Origin: Bacteroidales bacterium
GTDB lineage: Bacteria > Bacteroidota > Bacteroidia > Bacteroidales > PWNQ01
Direction of reading: 5' to 3'
DNA length: 38,280 nucleotides
Assembly (NCBI GenBank): GCA_021738505.1
Contig: JAIPBW010000029.1
Location: forward strand, 1-38,280
This document shows, piece after piece, positions 15,125 to 25,019 of the stretch. The first letter of the stretch is position 1; every line of letters begins with the position of its first letter. The notes under the pieces were generated by a model. The model saw only the letters and a list, made by a program, of their open reading frames with translations. It made no database searches and was not told the DNA's origin. The translations under genes were made by a program, and so were the position numbers.

Positions 15125-18100
15125 ATGAGATCGACGTTGTTTAAATATATCTACTTTTTTATTCTACTTTCTATTGCTCAGGTAGTTTATGCTCATTCCT
15201 CTGAGCATAAGCCCAGACAGATCTCATTTGTGGAAAACAAAGGTCAATGGGGCGAAAGGCCATTGTTTCGCACACAGTTTCATGGAGGTTATGCTTATTT
15301 TGAAGAAGGACGCATTACCTATGTTGTCAAAGATATGGAAGATTTGTCTGAGTTTTTGGGGTTTAAGATGAAACCCGGAGAATATAAAAAAAACAACAAT
15401 CCTGATCCGGAGATTGATCATCATGCATATCGTGTATATTTTAAAGGAGCGAATAAAAATGCTGCTGTAATTCCGGAAGATAAAACCAAAGATTATAATA
15501 ACTATTATTTAGGAAACGATCGTTCAAAATGGGCTTCCCGGGTTCAGAAATACAGAAAAATAACTTACCGGGAGTTGTATAATGGAATTGACCTTCAGTT
15601 TAATGAACATCATGGCTTTTTAAAATATACTTTTGAAGTAGGCCAAACTGCGGATGCGGAGCAGATTAAAATGCAATATGAAGCGGTCAGAAAAATAAAG
15701 CTTAAGGACAATCGTCTGGTAATTAAAAATTCCGTTCATGATATTGTCGAAATGGAACCTTATGCCTATCAGTTAATTGAAGGCGATACTGTTGATGTAG
15801 CCTGCAACTTTTCCGTAAATGAAAATGTCGTTTCCTACAATTTACCCAATGGTTATGATCGCTCCAGGAAATTATTCATTGATCCGACTTTAGTATTTTC
15901 GACCTATTCAGGTGCTACTTCCGACAATTGGGGATATACAGCTACTTACGACTCCGAAGGATATGCTTATGGAGGAGGAACGGTGTTTGGATCAGGATAT
16001 CCAACAACAACAGGCGCTTATAGTGAAAACTACAGTTCCGGAAGCTGTGATATGGTGATTACAAAATTTGACTCCACAGGTTCAAATTTATTGTACTCTA
16101 CCTTTTTAGGTGGTTCCGGCGCTGATGTACCGCACAGCTTAATTTGTAATAGTTTTGATGAGCTAATAGTACTCGGGACTACCGGGTCAACGGATTTTCC
16201 GATAACGGCATCATCTTTTGATGCTAATTTTGCCGGAGGCACCCCATATATACTTACTTCAGTCATCAATTATACGAGTGGTTCTGATATAACACTCACT
16301 AAACTTTCCCAGGACGGTACTCAGCTGCAAAACTCAACCTATGTAGGCGGTTCTGGTAATGACGGATTGAATGCATCTTCGGTTTTACGTTATAATTATG
16401 CCGATGAAGTTAGAGGAGAAGTAATGGTTGATGAAAATGACGATATATATGTTGCTTCATCAACCAATTCAATGGATTTTCCTGTAACGGGAAATGCTCT
16501 GCAGCAATCCAATCACGGTGGGCAGGAAGGAGTTGTGTTTAAAATGTCAGCATCGCTGAAGGATATGTTATGGTCTACATATCTTGGTGGATCGGATGAT
16601 GATGCGGCGTATAACATTTCTGTGGTTGAACAAGCCGGAGTTTATATAGGAGGCGGTACGAACTCTAACGATTTTCCTGTCACTTTAGGGGCTCATCAGT
16701 CTTCATTTCAGGGAGGCTCTGCCGATGGATTTGTTACAAAAATCACCAATGATGGCAGTCAGCTACAGGCATCTACTTATTATGGGTCGGACAAGTATGA
16801 TCAGGTTTATTTTGTTGATACAGACTTAAAAGGAAATGTTTACGCATTAGGACAAACCGGTGCTTCTGGTAATATATTCATTTACAATGCGCCCTGGAAC
16901 CAACCCGGAGGAGGGCAGTTTGTCAGTCAGCTTACAAAAGGTCTTGATGATTGGGTCTTTTCTACAGCTTTTGGTAATGCCAGTAATCTGAAACCGGACA
17001 TTTCCCCGACTTCATTTATGGTTGATTATTGTGGCAGTATTTATATTGCAGGCTGGGGAGGAGGACTCAATAATTTCGGTGGCACTTCCGGATTACCCGT
17101 GACCTCAAATGCATTTCAAACGACTACGGATAATAATGATTACTATTTTATGGTGTTAGAGCAGGATGCTCAAGACTTGCAATATGCTTCTTTTTTCGGA
17201 GGAACGCAAAACACAGGTGAACATGTAGATGGAGGCACAAGCAGATTTTCTAAGAAGGGAGCTATTTATCAGGCTATTTGTAGTGGCTGTGGAGGCTACT
17301 CTGATATGCCAACCTCAGCAAACGCATGGTCTACCACCAATAATAGTTCCAATTGTAATTTGGCAGTTGTAAAATTTGACTTTGATGTAAAAGCCGTAAT
17401 TGCTGATTTTAAAAGACCTTATTCAGGATGTGCTCCTTATACCATACAGACCGAAAACCGCTCTTTTAGCTCGGGGACAAACACTTATTACCTCTGGGAC
17501 TTTGGCGATGGCGACACCTCTATGGCTTACCAGCCCTCTCATACGTATACCCAAAAAGGAACGTATGAAATTACACTCACCGTTGTCGATTCAACCTCAT
17601 GTAACATCAGTGACAGTACGAAATTTCAAATATTAGTGTTGGGTGACGATGTAGATACCTTGCCTGATGTTGACGTTTGTAAAGGAGACTCAGTGCAAAT
17701 TGGTATTTCGCCTTATAGTGATCCTTCTTTGACTTATGAGTGGAGCCCGACCGTCTGGCAGGGGAGCACTACTTTTATGCCAACAGGGAATATCCATAAG
17801 TCGCAGACAAAAGTATTGCCAAGAAATGATACAACCTTCTATTTAACAATTGATAATCAATTGTGCAAAGATACCCTGGTTCAATACGTTAATGTTATTG
17901 ATATAAAGGCAGATGCAGGCCCTGATCGTGTGGTTTGCGATAGTGTTGTGTCTATTCAGGGACAAGGTAACGGGGCAAATATTCAGTATATATGGTCCGA
18001 TACAGCTTCTTTTGCGGATACGCTTAATAAAGATATAACCAATGGTACATTCGTATATGATATGGATCAAACAGGGAATCTGTTTTTAAAAGTAACGGAT

Positions 18101-19117
18101 GGGAAATGTTCTGATATAGACACGATGAATGTGGATTTCTTGATCAATATTGAAGATTCATTATCACATCCGACCTGCCATGGAGATTGTAATGGAAGAA
18201 TTTCGGTAAATGCCAGCGGAGGCAAAGCTCCGTATTCCTATCACTGGAGTAACGGGCAAACCGGCAAAGTGATTGACAACTTATGCGCTGATGATTATTC
18301 GGTTAAAGTATATGATGACGACTCCTGTCTGGCAATTAAAAATTTCAAAATTTCCGAGCCCGCAGAAATAAAAAATGACTTTCAGGTAACAAATGCTCCA
18401 TGTGAAGAAGTTTGTATCGGTGAAATTAATACTAATACTTCCGGGGGAGTAAAGCCTTATGACTATCAGTGGAGCAATGGCGGCTCTTCTGCAACAGAAA
18501 GTCAGCTTTGTGTTGGAAATTACCAGCTTACCGTAACGGATAATAGAGGATGTCAGCAAATCGACACAGTGGAAGTTGAAAATACTTCGGAAGGCATTGA
18601 CTTTACTGCCTGGGCAGATAAAGATACCATTTATCAGGGAGAGTCAACGACAATTCATGTAAACGACACCCTGAACTATAGCTATAGCTGGAACCCCGGC
18701 GCATCGCTGGAAAACCCTTCAGCACCTTCCACTAAAGCTTCCCCCATGGAAACGACAACCTATGTAGTAACCATTACAGATCAATATGGATGTGTTTTCA
18801 AAGATAGTGTCACTATTTATGTTAAAGAAGTTAACTGTGGAGAACCCTTTATATTTGTGCCTAATGCATTTTCTCCCGATGGCGACGGGAAAAATGATGT
18901 TTTGTACGTAAGAACCCAGGTTGCTGAAGATATATATTTTGCAGTCTATAATCGATGGGGTGAAAAGGTATTTGAAACAAAAGACAAAAACAAAGGCTGG
19001 GATGGCACAATCAATGGAAAAAAAGCAGAACAAGGTGTTTATGTATACAAGCTGCAGGTTTTTTGTTTTACCGATGAAATATTCGAAAAAAGTGGAAATG
19101 TAACATTGATACGATGA
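15125..19117 (+). CDS. Large secreted T9SS cargo with SBBP, PKD and SprB-like repeats
   Basis: The 1330-residue surface or secreted protein has a signal peptide (about 1-23) and an N-terminal FVENKGQW-type domain (about 33-250). SBBP-type beta-propeller repeats follow (about 255-730; recurrent YSTFLGGSGAD / ASSTNSMDFPVT-like blades), then a PKD domain (about 758-845; FGDGDTS near 792). An Ig-like stretch and two SprB-like repeats (about 1010-1155; SGGKAPYSYHWSNG and SGGVKPYDYQWSNG) come next. The C-terminal domain (about 1240-1330; FVPNAFSPDGDGKND, then YNRWGEKVFET and GWDGTINGK) is the gliding-motility-type (type B) T9SS sorting signal. It should cross the outer membrane by T9SS and stay at the surface or be released. 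Adhesin or gliding-related function is inferred. Its stop overlaps the next gene's start (ATGA). Confidence 0.9.
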   Translation: MRSTLFKYIYFFILLSIAQVVYAHSSEHKPRQISFVENKGQWGERPLFRTQFHGGYAYFEEGRITYVVKDMEDLSEFLGFKMKPGEYKKNNNPDPEIDHHAYRVYFKGANKNAAVIPEDKTKDYNNYYLGNDRSKWASRVQKYRKITYRELYNGIDLQFNEHHGFLKYTFEVGQTADAEQIKMQYEAVRKIKLKDNRLVIKNSVHDIVEMEPYAYQLIEGDTVDVACNFSVNENVVSYNLPNGYDRSRKLFIDPTLVFSTYSGATSDNWGYTATYDSEGYAYGGGTVFGSGYPTTTGAYSENYSSGSCDMVITKFDSTGSNLLYSTFLGGSGADVPHSLICNSFDELIVLGTTGSTDFPITASSFDANFAGGTPYILTSVINYTSGSDITLTKLSQDGTQLQNSTYVGGSGNDGLNASSVLRYNYADEVRGEVMVDENDDIYVASSTNSMDFPVTGNALQQSNHGGQEGVVFKMSASLKDMLWSTYLGGSDDDAAYNISVVEQAGVYIGGGTNSNDFPVTLGAHQSSFQGGSADGFVTKITNDGSQLQASTYYGSDKYDQVYFVDTDLKGNVYALGQTGASGNIFIYNAPWNQPGGGQFVSQLTKGLDDWVFSTAFGNASNLKPDISPTSFMVDYCGSIYIAGWGGGLNNFGGTSGLPVTSNAFQTTTDNNDYYFMVLEQDAQDLQYASFFGGTQNTGEHVDGGTSRFSKKGAIYQAICSGCGGYSDMPTSANAWSTTNNSSNCNLAVVKFDFDVKAVIADFKRPYSGCAPYTIQTENRSFSSGTNTYYLWDFGDGDTSMAYQPSHTYTQKGTYEITLTVVDSTSCNISDSTKFQILVLGDDVDTLPDVDVCKGDSVQIGISPYSDPSLTYEWSPTVWQGSTTFMPTGNIHKSQTKVLPRNDTTFYLTIDNQLCKDTLVQYVNVIDIKADAGPDRVVCDSVVSIQGQGNGANIQYIWSDTASFADTLNKDITNGTFVYDMDQTGNLFLKVTDGKCSDIDTMNVDFLINIEDSLSHPTCHGDCNGRISVNASGGKAPYSYHWSNGQTGKVIDNLCADDYSVKVYDDDSCLAIKNFKISEPAEIKNDFQVTNAPCEEVCIGEINTNTSGGVKPYDYQWSNGGSSATESQLCVGNYQLTVTDNRGCQQIDTVEVENTSEGIDFTAWADKDTIYQGESTTIHVNDTLNYSYSWNPGASLENPSAPSTKASPMETTTYVVTITDQYGCVFKDSVTIYVKEVNCGEPFIFVPNAFSPDGDGKNDVLYVRTQVAEDIYFAVYNRWGEKVFETKDKNKGWDGTINGKKAEQGVYVYKLQVFCFTDEIFEKSGNVTLIR

Positions 19118-20130
19118 AACGACGACTCCTGATATTGACTATTTTATTGATGCATGGTGTTTTCACTTTTGCCCAGGATATCCATTTCTCGCAATTCAAG
19201 AATGCCCCGGTTATGATCAATCCGGCAAACACAGGTTTTTTTGAAGATGCTCATCGGTTTGTGCTCAACAGTCGTTCTCAATGGAGTTCGGTGACAGTGC
19301 CATACAGAACCTATTCGTTTAGCTATGACATGCAGCCGGCCTACAGGTTGTTGCAAAATGATATGCTGGGAGTGGGTTTCTGGATGTATGGAGATAAGGC
19401 CGGTGACTCTGAATTTGGAACGATTCAGGCCAGCCTGAGTCTTTCTTATATTTTTAGCCTGAGTGCAAAAGACAATAACTATCTGAGCTTTGGCTTTATG
19501 GGGTCATGGGCGGAACGAAGCATGAATTACAATAAACTTTATTTTGATCAACAGTATAACGGAGAATTTTATGATCCTTCGCTTTACTCCGGAGAAGAAG
19601 CTGGTGGCAAATCTTTTAATTATTTTGACTTTAATTTGGGCGCTCACTGGAAATATAAACCACAAAAAGAGCAGTATTACAACCTGGGCTTAAGCCTAAA
19701 TCATATTACACGCCCTCATCAATCGTTTAAAAATGATAATACAAATCGACTTCCTGTCAAGGGAATCTTTTATGGAGATATGTCTCTGCCGTTAATGCAG
19801 GGTCAAAGTTTAATCCCCGGCTTTATGTCTGCTTTTCAGGGATCAGCTGCTGAAATTGTTTTAGGCTCTGCTTATAAATATGTTTTGTCTTCTAAAAGAA
19901 TGACTTATTCTGCTTTGCAATCCGGCGTGTATTATCGGTTCGGAGATGCCATAATCCTGACTACTGCTCTGGAATATCAACGCTGGCATTTGGGTATCAG
20001 CTATGATATTAATGTATCAGATCTAAACACTGCCAGCCAGGGTAGAGGAGGTTTTGAAATTTCACTGAGCTATAAGCTCCCGAGGAAAGATATTCATCGA
20101 AGAAAAGTTATTCCTTGTCCGATTTTTTAA
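19114..20130 (+). CDS. PorP/SprF-family type IX secretion outer-membrane protein
   Basis: The 338-residue product has a signal peptide (about 1-20, cleaved after FA-QD) and the family's N-terminal hallmark DIHFSQFKNAPVMINPANTG. A beta-barrel follows, with alternating aromatic strands, and the C-terminus is KVIPCPIF. SprF is needed for secretion of the SprB adhesin in Flavobacterium, and PorP/SprF paralogs usually sit directly after a type B CTD cargo. Here the start codon overlaps the cargo stop by four bases (ATGA), implying translational coupling. It probably receives or anchors the 1330-residue cargo. Family assignment is secure; pairing is inferred from position. Confidence 0.9.
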   Translation: MKRRLLILTILLMHGVFTFAQDIHFSQFKNAPVMINPANTGFFEDAHRFVLNSRSQWSSVTVPYRTYSFSYDMQPAYRLLQNDMLGVGFWMYGDKAGDSEFGTIQASLSLSYIFSLSAKDNNYLSFGFMGSWAERSMNYNKLYFDQQYNGEFYDPSLYSGEEAGGKSFNYFDFNLGAHWKYKPQKEQYYNLGLSLNHITRPHQSFKNDNTNRLPVKGIFYGDMSLPLMQGQSLIPGFMSAFQGSAAEIVLGSAYKYVLSSKRMTYSALQSGVYYRFGDAIILTTALEYQRWHLGISYDINVSDLNTASQGRGGFEISLSYKLPRKDIHRRKVIPCPIF

Positions 20131-20250
20131 ATGTGGATTGAGTTGAAAAAATGCGCATAACAAAAATTTCAAATGCCACTATGTTAAACAGTAAACACGC
20201 AAAATTATTAACATGACAGGTTATTTTGCCTTCAAAATCAATGCTCTTTT

Positions 20251-22521
20251 ATGAAGAAATATTTTCTTGTCATCATTTTGGGTTTGTTTTGCTCTAACTT
20301 CCTCAATGCACAGAATGCCAAAGAACTGAAGAAACAAGGTCTTCAGGCCTATGAAAATGGCCGCTTTAATTTGGCAATAAACTATTTGGAAGAAGCACAA
20401 CAAGCAGGAGCCGAAGGAGATACTGTTCTTTTTGTGTTGGCTGAAGCTAAGCGACAGGTTTATGATTGCAGGAAGGCTTTGGACCTTTATCTGGAATTAA
20501 TAAATACCACAAAAGATAAATTCCCGGAAGCCCGTTTTTATGCGGGATTAATGTATAAATGCCAGAAGCATTATGAAAAAGCATCTGAGCAATTTCTTGC
20601 GTATTCATTAACAAACGACAAAACTTTCAGTGATGCCCGCGTTTCAGAGGAGCTTAAGTCATGCTCATTGGCTGTGGAATTAATTAAAGATTCTTTGGCT
20701 GTCAAAATTGAACAGCCTGGCAAAAATCTCAATTCATCGTATACAGATTTTGGCGCGGTACAGCTTTCGAACGGTAAAATCTATTTTTCAAGCCTCAGAC
20801 CTACGGACAAATCCGGGAGTTCCGGTATTATACCCAAAGCTTTTCAAACAGATATTTATATTTCCCGGATCTCAGCAGCAGGATATGAGCCTGCTAAGGT
20901 GTGGAATGCTTCTGTTAATAAACGGAAAACGCATACGGCCAATATTAATTTTAGCCATAATGAAGAAAGGATCTATTTTACCAGATGCAACAGAGTGAAA
21001 AATGAAATGATATGCCAATTGTTCGTCAGTGAAAAGGAAGGGGAAAATTGGTCGAAACCAGAAAAACTGCCCGCAAGCATCAATGCTGAAAATGCAACAA
21101 CAACTCATCCTTTTCATACAGTAACTTCCGGACAGGAAGTCTTGTATTTTGCTTCCGACAGAAGAGGCGGACACGGAGGGATGGATATCTGGTATTCCAT
21201 TATACAGGATGATGATTATACAACTCCTGTTAACCTGGGGTCAACTATTAATAAAGAAGGAGATGAAATAACTCCTTTTTATGATCAGAAAGACAGTGTT
21301 TTATATTTTAGTTCCGACTGGCATGCCGGACTGGGAGGATTTGATATTTTCTCTTCGAAAGGAGGTTTTGCCAGTTGGACAGAACCTGAAAATATTGGTT
21401 ATCCGCTGAATTCTCCGGCTAACGATCTATATTTTTCAATTAACAATGATGAGTATAGTGGTTATATTACTTCCAACCGTGTTGGATCTTATTTTATTAC
21501 AAATCAGAATTGCTGTAATGATATCTTTTATTATGAGTTTCTGCCGGAAGACGAGGATACTGCTACAACACCACAACCCGACTCTGTTGATATCGTAATC
21601 AACAGAACCAAACAGTTGCTTCCGCTTATGATATATTTTGATAATGACATACCGGTTCCGGCGGAAACAGAAGATACAACAACTCAAAGAGTAGATGAGT
21701 TATTGGAATCTTATACTCAGCAAAAAGATACGTATTTAAAAAACTATATCCGGAAAAACTCGCCCCGCAGCGCTTTAAATAAAAAAAGAATGCAGGCTTT
21801 TTTTGACACTGTCAGGCGCAGTAAAATGCAATTGGATAGCTTAGTAGACTCTTTGTATAAAATATTACACACAGGTCAGGATATTTTCCTTGTCGTTCGT
21901 GGATATGCAAGCCCTCTGACTAACGAGGAGTACAATCTAAAGTTATCCAAACGTCGAATAATTGCTTTAACTAACTACCTTGAAGAAGCCAAAGATCAAA
22001 AACTTAGTCCTTTTATACGTTCGAATGACAGTACAAACGCACAGTTGAAAATTTATTCTGAACCCATGGGGGAAGTTACGAACCAAAATATCAGTGATAA
22101 TCCTGCGGATAAGCGTAATTCCGTATACAGCATGGCAGCAGCAAAATCTCGTAAGATTGTTATTAATGATGTAAAAAAAAGTATGGAGTTTGCAGATGCT
22201 GATTTTGATATAAGAGATATTGAGGTGGATAAAGATGACCTTAACCTACGACTCAAACGGCAAAACAAAAGCCAGTTGTATAAAGTAACCGTCACGAATA
22301 ACTCGAGCGAAGATGTATTTATTGAAAACATTGAAACAGATAAATTTAAAATTTCTCATTACATTGAATCGCGGCGAATTTTAGCCGGTGAGCAAACAAA
22401 ACTTTATTTTCAGATTGTATCTGCTAATAACCGGGAATGGCAGGAAAAAGTCAAAATCTATTTTTATGGAAATCCCAATCCATTGACAATAAATGTCTCT
22501 GTTTTTAATCCCGAAAAGTGA
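20251..22521 (+). CDS. PorE-like periplasmic protein: TPR, beta-propeller, OmpA-like domain
   Basis: The 756-residue product has a signal peptide (about 1-20, cleaved at NA-QN) and TPR-type helices (about 22-145). A WD40/PD40-like beta-propeller follows (about 160-430), with FSSLRPTD, YFASDRRGGHGGMDIWY and YFSSDWHAGLGGFDIFSS blades. A divergent OmpA-like domain (about 455-640) starts at MIYFDNDIPVP and includes GYASPLTNEEYNLKLSKRR. The C-terminal Ig-like domain (about 665-756) resembles DUF1573/HYDIN modules (VTNNSSEDVFIENIET). The order recalls PorE, which links T9SS to peptidoglycan. The OmpA Asp of the GHTD motif is missing (GYAS), though LSxxR is kept, so peptidoglycan binding may be weak or altered. 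It lies 120 nt after the PorP/SprF gene, with a weak -7 (TTATTTTG, 20221-20228). Confidence 0.82.
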   Translation: MKKYFLVIILGLFCSNFLNAQNAKELKKQGLQAYENGRFNLAINYLEEAQQAGAEGDTVLFVLAEAKRQVYDCRKALDLYLELINTTKDKFPEARFYAGLMYKCQKHYEKASEQFLAYSLTNDKTFSDARVSEELKSCSLAVELIKDSLAVKIEQPGKNLNSSYTDFGAVQLSNGKIYFSSLRPTDKSGSSGIIPKAFQTDIYISRISAAGYEPAKVWNASVNKRKTHTANINFSHNEERIYFTRCNRVKNEMICQLFVSEKEGENWSKPEKLPASINAENATTTHPFHTVTSGQEVLYFASDRRGGHGGMDIWYSIIQDDDYTTPVNLGSTINKEGDEITPFYDQKDSVLYFSSDWHAGLGGFDIFSSKGGFASWTEPENIGYPLNSPANDLYFSINNDEYSGYITSNRVGSYFITNQNCCNDIFYYEFLPEDEDTATTPQPDSVDIVINRTKQLLPLMIYFDNDIPVPAETEDTTTQRVDELLESYTQQKDTYLKNYIRKNSPRSALNKKRMQAFFDTVRRSKMQLDSLVDSLYKILHTGQDIFLVVRGYASPLTNEEYNLKLSKRRIIALTNYLEEAKDQKLSPFIRSNDSTNAQLKIYSEPMGEVTNQNISDNPADKRNSVYSMAAAKSRKIVINDVKKSMEFADADFDIRDIEVDKDDLNLRLKRQNKSQLYKVTVTNNSSEDVFIENIETDKFKISHYIESRRILAGEQTKLYFQIVSANNREWQEKVKIYFYGNPNPLTINVSVFNPEK

Positions 22522-22575
22522 ATCCAGCGTTGATAGTTAATGGAAGGCTAAATATGGAGTTAAAATATGTTAAGC

Positions 22576-22608
22576 TTTCCTTTATTAAATAGAAATTTTG
22601 TACTTTCG
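22576..22608 (+). promoter_or_regulatory. Candidate promoter of the tail-specific protease
   Basis: TACTTTCG (22601-22608, one mismatch to TAnnTTTG) lies 21 nt after TTTC (22576-22579). The leader carries a perfect 7-bp hairpin TAGATTA (22616-22622) / TAATCTA (22631-22637). Confidence 0.4.
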
Positions 22609-22671
22609 TCCTTTGTAGATTATAGCGATGTAATCTATGCATTTTGTTTGGCGTAGATAAAATTTAGAATT

Positions 22672-24795
22672 ATGATGAAGAAAAAGATAACTGCATTACT
22701 TCTTATTTCATTTATTTTGACTGTAGGATTTGCTTTTCAGCCGGAAGGCGATACAACAAATCAGAAGGAAAAAGAAAAAATTATCGGGCAATCTGTATTA
22801 CTTACGTTAAATACAGGTCATTATCTGGATAAGCGAATTGATGATAAGTTCTCGTCTCTTGTTTTTGATATGTATATAAGAAGTTTAGATCCTACCAAAA
22901 AATTTCTTTTGCAAGAGGATATAGATAAGCTGAGAAATTTCAAAGACAAGATAGATGATCAGTTAAAATATGCTGAGTTTGGTTTTTTTAATGAGTCCGT
23001 GAAACTCATAGAGCAGCGGATAAAGCAGACTGAGTCCATTTATAAAGAAGTACTTAAGAAGCCATTCGATTTTGAAAAACAGGAAAAAATTGAATTGGAT
23101 CCGGACAAAAGTGATTATGCGGCCAATCGTGAAGAGCTTAAGGAAGAATGGCGAAAAGCATTAAAATATCAAACAATGGTTCGGATTAAAAATATGATGG
23201 ACCAACAAGAGAAAGCCGAAGAACGTCAGGACAGTACTTATGAGGAAAAGAGTTTTGCCGAAATGGAAAAAGAAGCCCGGGAGAAAGTCGGAGAACGACA
23301 GGAAAACTGGTTTGAAAACCTGAACCAGTTGGAACGCCGGGACCGTTTTTCCGCCTATTACAATGCTGTAGCTCATTCCTATGGCCCTCATACGGGATAC
23401 TATCCTCCCAAAGACAAGGAGAATTTTGATATCAATATGTCAGGAAAACTGGAAGGTATAGGAGCTCAGCTCACAAGACGTGATGGATATATTACTGTTA
23501 CGCGCATTGTGCCGGGTAGTGCCTCCTGGAAACAAGGCGATCTGGCATCCGGAGACAAAATATTAAAAGTTGCTCAGGAAGATGAAGAGCCCGTGGATGT
23601 CGTTGGTATGCGCCTGGATGATGTAGTTCAGCTCATTCGTGGAAAAAAAGGAACTACAGTTACACTCACCGTGGAAAAGCCTGACGGGGCAATCGAGGAA
23701 ATCCCCATTGAAAGGGATGTGGTTGTTCTGGAAGAGACTTATGCTCGTTCAACCGTCTTACAAAGCGAAGGCGAGGAGCACAAAACTGGCTATATTCATT
23801 TGCCGAAGTTTTACGTGGATTTTAATGATAAAAATGGACGCAGATGTTCTGAAGATGTGGAAAAAGAATTGGAAAAGTTGAAAGATGAGAATATCGACGG
23901 ATTAATTCTGGATCTGAGAAATAATGGGGGAGGCTCATTACCTGATGTGGTAAAAATTGCTGGATTTTTTATTGACAAAGGGCCTGTTGTACAAATTAAA
24001 GGAAACAGCGGTGATCCAAGGATATTGAAAGACCGTGACCGCGGAACAGAATATGATGGTCCTTTAATGATAATGGTCAACCAGGGAAGCGCCAGTGCAA
24101 GTGAAATTCTGGCAGCAGCAATGCAGGACTATGGCCGTGCAGTGATTGTCGGAAGCCCTTCTACTTTTGGAAAAGGTACTGTCCAACGATTTTATGATCT
24201 GGACCGGGTAATTGGTTCCACGGAATATGATCAGTATAAACCCTTAGGTTCCGTTAAGCTTACAACACAAAAATTCTACCGGATCAATGGCGGAGCTACG
24301 CAATTAAAAGGTGTTACACCGGATATTGTGCTACCCGACCGCTATAGATATGTCGATGTGGGTGAAAAAGAAATGGATAATGCTATGCCATGGTCGGAAA
24401 TTGAAGGGCTTGATTATAAGTCATGGCCAAAATCTTACAATATTGATAAAGCGAAAAAGAAAAGTCATAAAAGAGTAAAAAAAAGTTCCGTATTTGATCT
24501 GATTGACGATAATGCTAAAAGAGTACAGGACAACAGGGAAAATACGGAAAAAACACTCAATCTGGAAGAGTTTATCGAAGAGCAAGAAAAATTACAGCAA
24601 GCTTCGGAAGAACTTCGTGAAGCCAGGAAACAAGTTGCTCCGATTGATGTACATTATCTAAAAGAAGATAAAACAACCTTTAAGCAAGATACGCTGAAAC
24701 AAGAACGTTTTGATAAATGGAAAAAGAACCTTAAGAAAGACGTTCACCTGGAAGAAGCTCTTCATATTATGGAAGATATCAAAATGAAAGGTTAA
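22672..24795 (+). CDS. prc: Carboxy-terminal processing (tail-specific) protease, S41 family
   Basis: The 707-residue exported protease has an N-terminal signal peptide (about 1-22) and a Prc-type N-terminal helical domain (about 40-240). A PDZ domain follows (about 250-345, GIGAQLTRRDGYITVTRIVP). The S41 peptidase core includes LILDLRNNGGGSLPDV and VNQGSASASEILAAAMQDYGRA. By comparison with E. coli Prc, S475 is the nucleophile, K501 (FGKGT) the general base and D486 the structural acid; all are present. The DUF3340-type C-terminal region (about 575-707) is charged and helical. It should trim or degrade periplasmic proteins and may regulate cell-wall hydrolases. A start one codon downstream (Met2) is equally plausible. 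It converges on the S4 gene with 7 nt between the stops. Confidence 0.92.
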   Translation: MMKKKITALLLISFILTVGFAFQPEGDTTNQKEKEKIIGQSVLLTLNTGHYLDKRIDDKFSSLVFDMYIRSLDPTKKFLLQEDIDKLRNFKDKIDDQLKYAEFGFFNESVKLIEQRIKQTESIYKEVLKKPFDFEKQEKIELDPDKSDYAANREELKEEWRKALKYQTMVRIKNMMDQQEKAEERQDSTYEEKSFAEMEKEAREKVGERQENWFENLNQLERRDRFSAYYNAVAHSYGPHTGYYPPKDKENFDINMSGKLEGIGAQLTRRDGYITVTRIVPGSASWKQGDLASGDKILKVAQEDEEPVDVVGMRLDDVVQLIRGKKGTTVTLTVEKPDGAIEEIPIERDVVVLEETYARSTVLQSEGEEHKTGYIHLPKFYVDFNDKNGRRCSEDVEKELEKLKDENIDGLILDLRNNGGGSLPDVVKIAGFFIDKGPVVQIKGNSGDPRILKDRDRGTEYDGPLMIMVNQGSASASEILAAAMQDYGRAVIVGSPSTFGKGTVQRFYDLDRVIGSTEYDQYKPLGSVKLTTQKFYRINGGATQLKGVTPDIVLPDRYRYVDVGEKEMDNAMPWSEIEGLDYKSWPKSYNIDKAKKKSHKRVKKSSVFDLIDDNAKRVQDNRENTEKTLNLEEFIEEQEKLQQASEELREARKQVAPIDVHYLKEDKTTFKQDTLKQERFDKWKKNLKKDVHLEEALHIMEDIKMKG

Positions 24796-24802
24796 AAGGG
24801 TC

Positions 24803-25015
24803 TTATTCTTTTACAACTCTAACTTCAAGATCATCCAGACTGACAATATCTCCTGGGGTGATCTTTTTGCGTTTTTGAGCTTCTTGTCTGCCATTGACTT
24901 TTACAAGACCTTCCTCTACAATGGCTTTTGCCATACCTCCGGACTCAACCCAGTTTAAGGCTTTTAATAACTGGATAAGCTGAATGTATTCTGTTTCTAT
25001 TGTGAATTCTTCCAT
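24803..25015 (-). CDS. Small S4-domain RNA-binding protein (YbcJ-like)
   Basis: The 70-residue cytoplasmic protein is almost entirely an S4 RNA-binding fold: IQLIQLLKALNWVESGGMAK, VEEGLVKVNGR and KKITPGDIVSLD align with E. coli YbcJ-type proteins. Such proteins are thought to bind structured RNA or ribosomal particles; the exact target is unknown. An in-frame ATG six codons upstream (25033) lies inside a perfect -7 element (25020-25027), so the Met at 25015 is the likely start. The transcript would then begin at or next to the start codon, which suggests a leaderless mRNA. Confidence 0.8.
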   Translation of the reverse strand: MEEFTIETEYIQLIQLLKALNWVESGGMAKAIVEEGLVKVNGRQEAQKRKKITPGDIVSLDDLEVRVVKE

Positions 25016-25019
25016 GATG

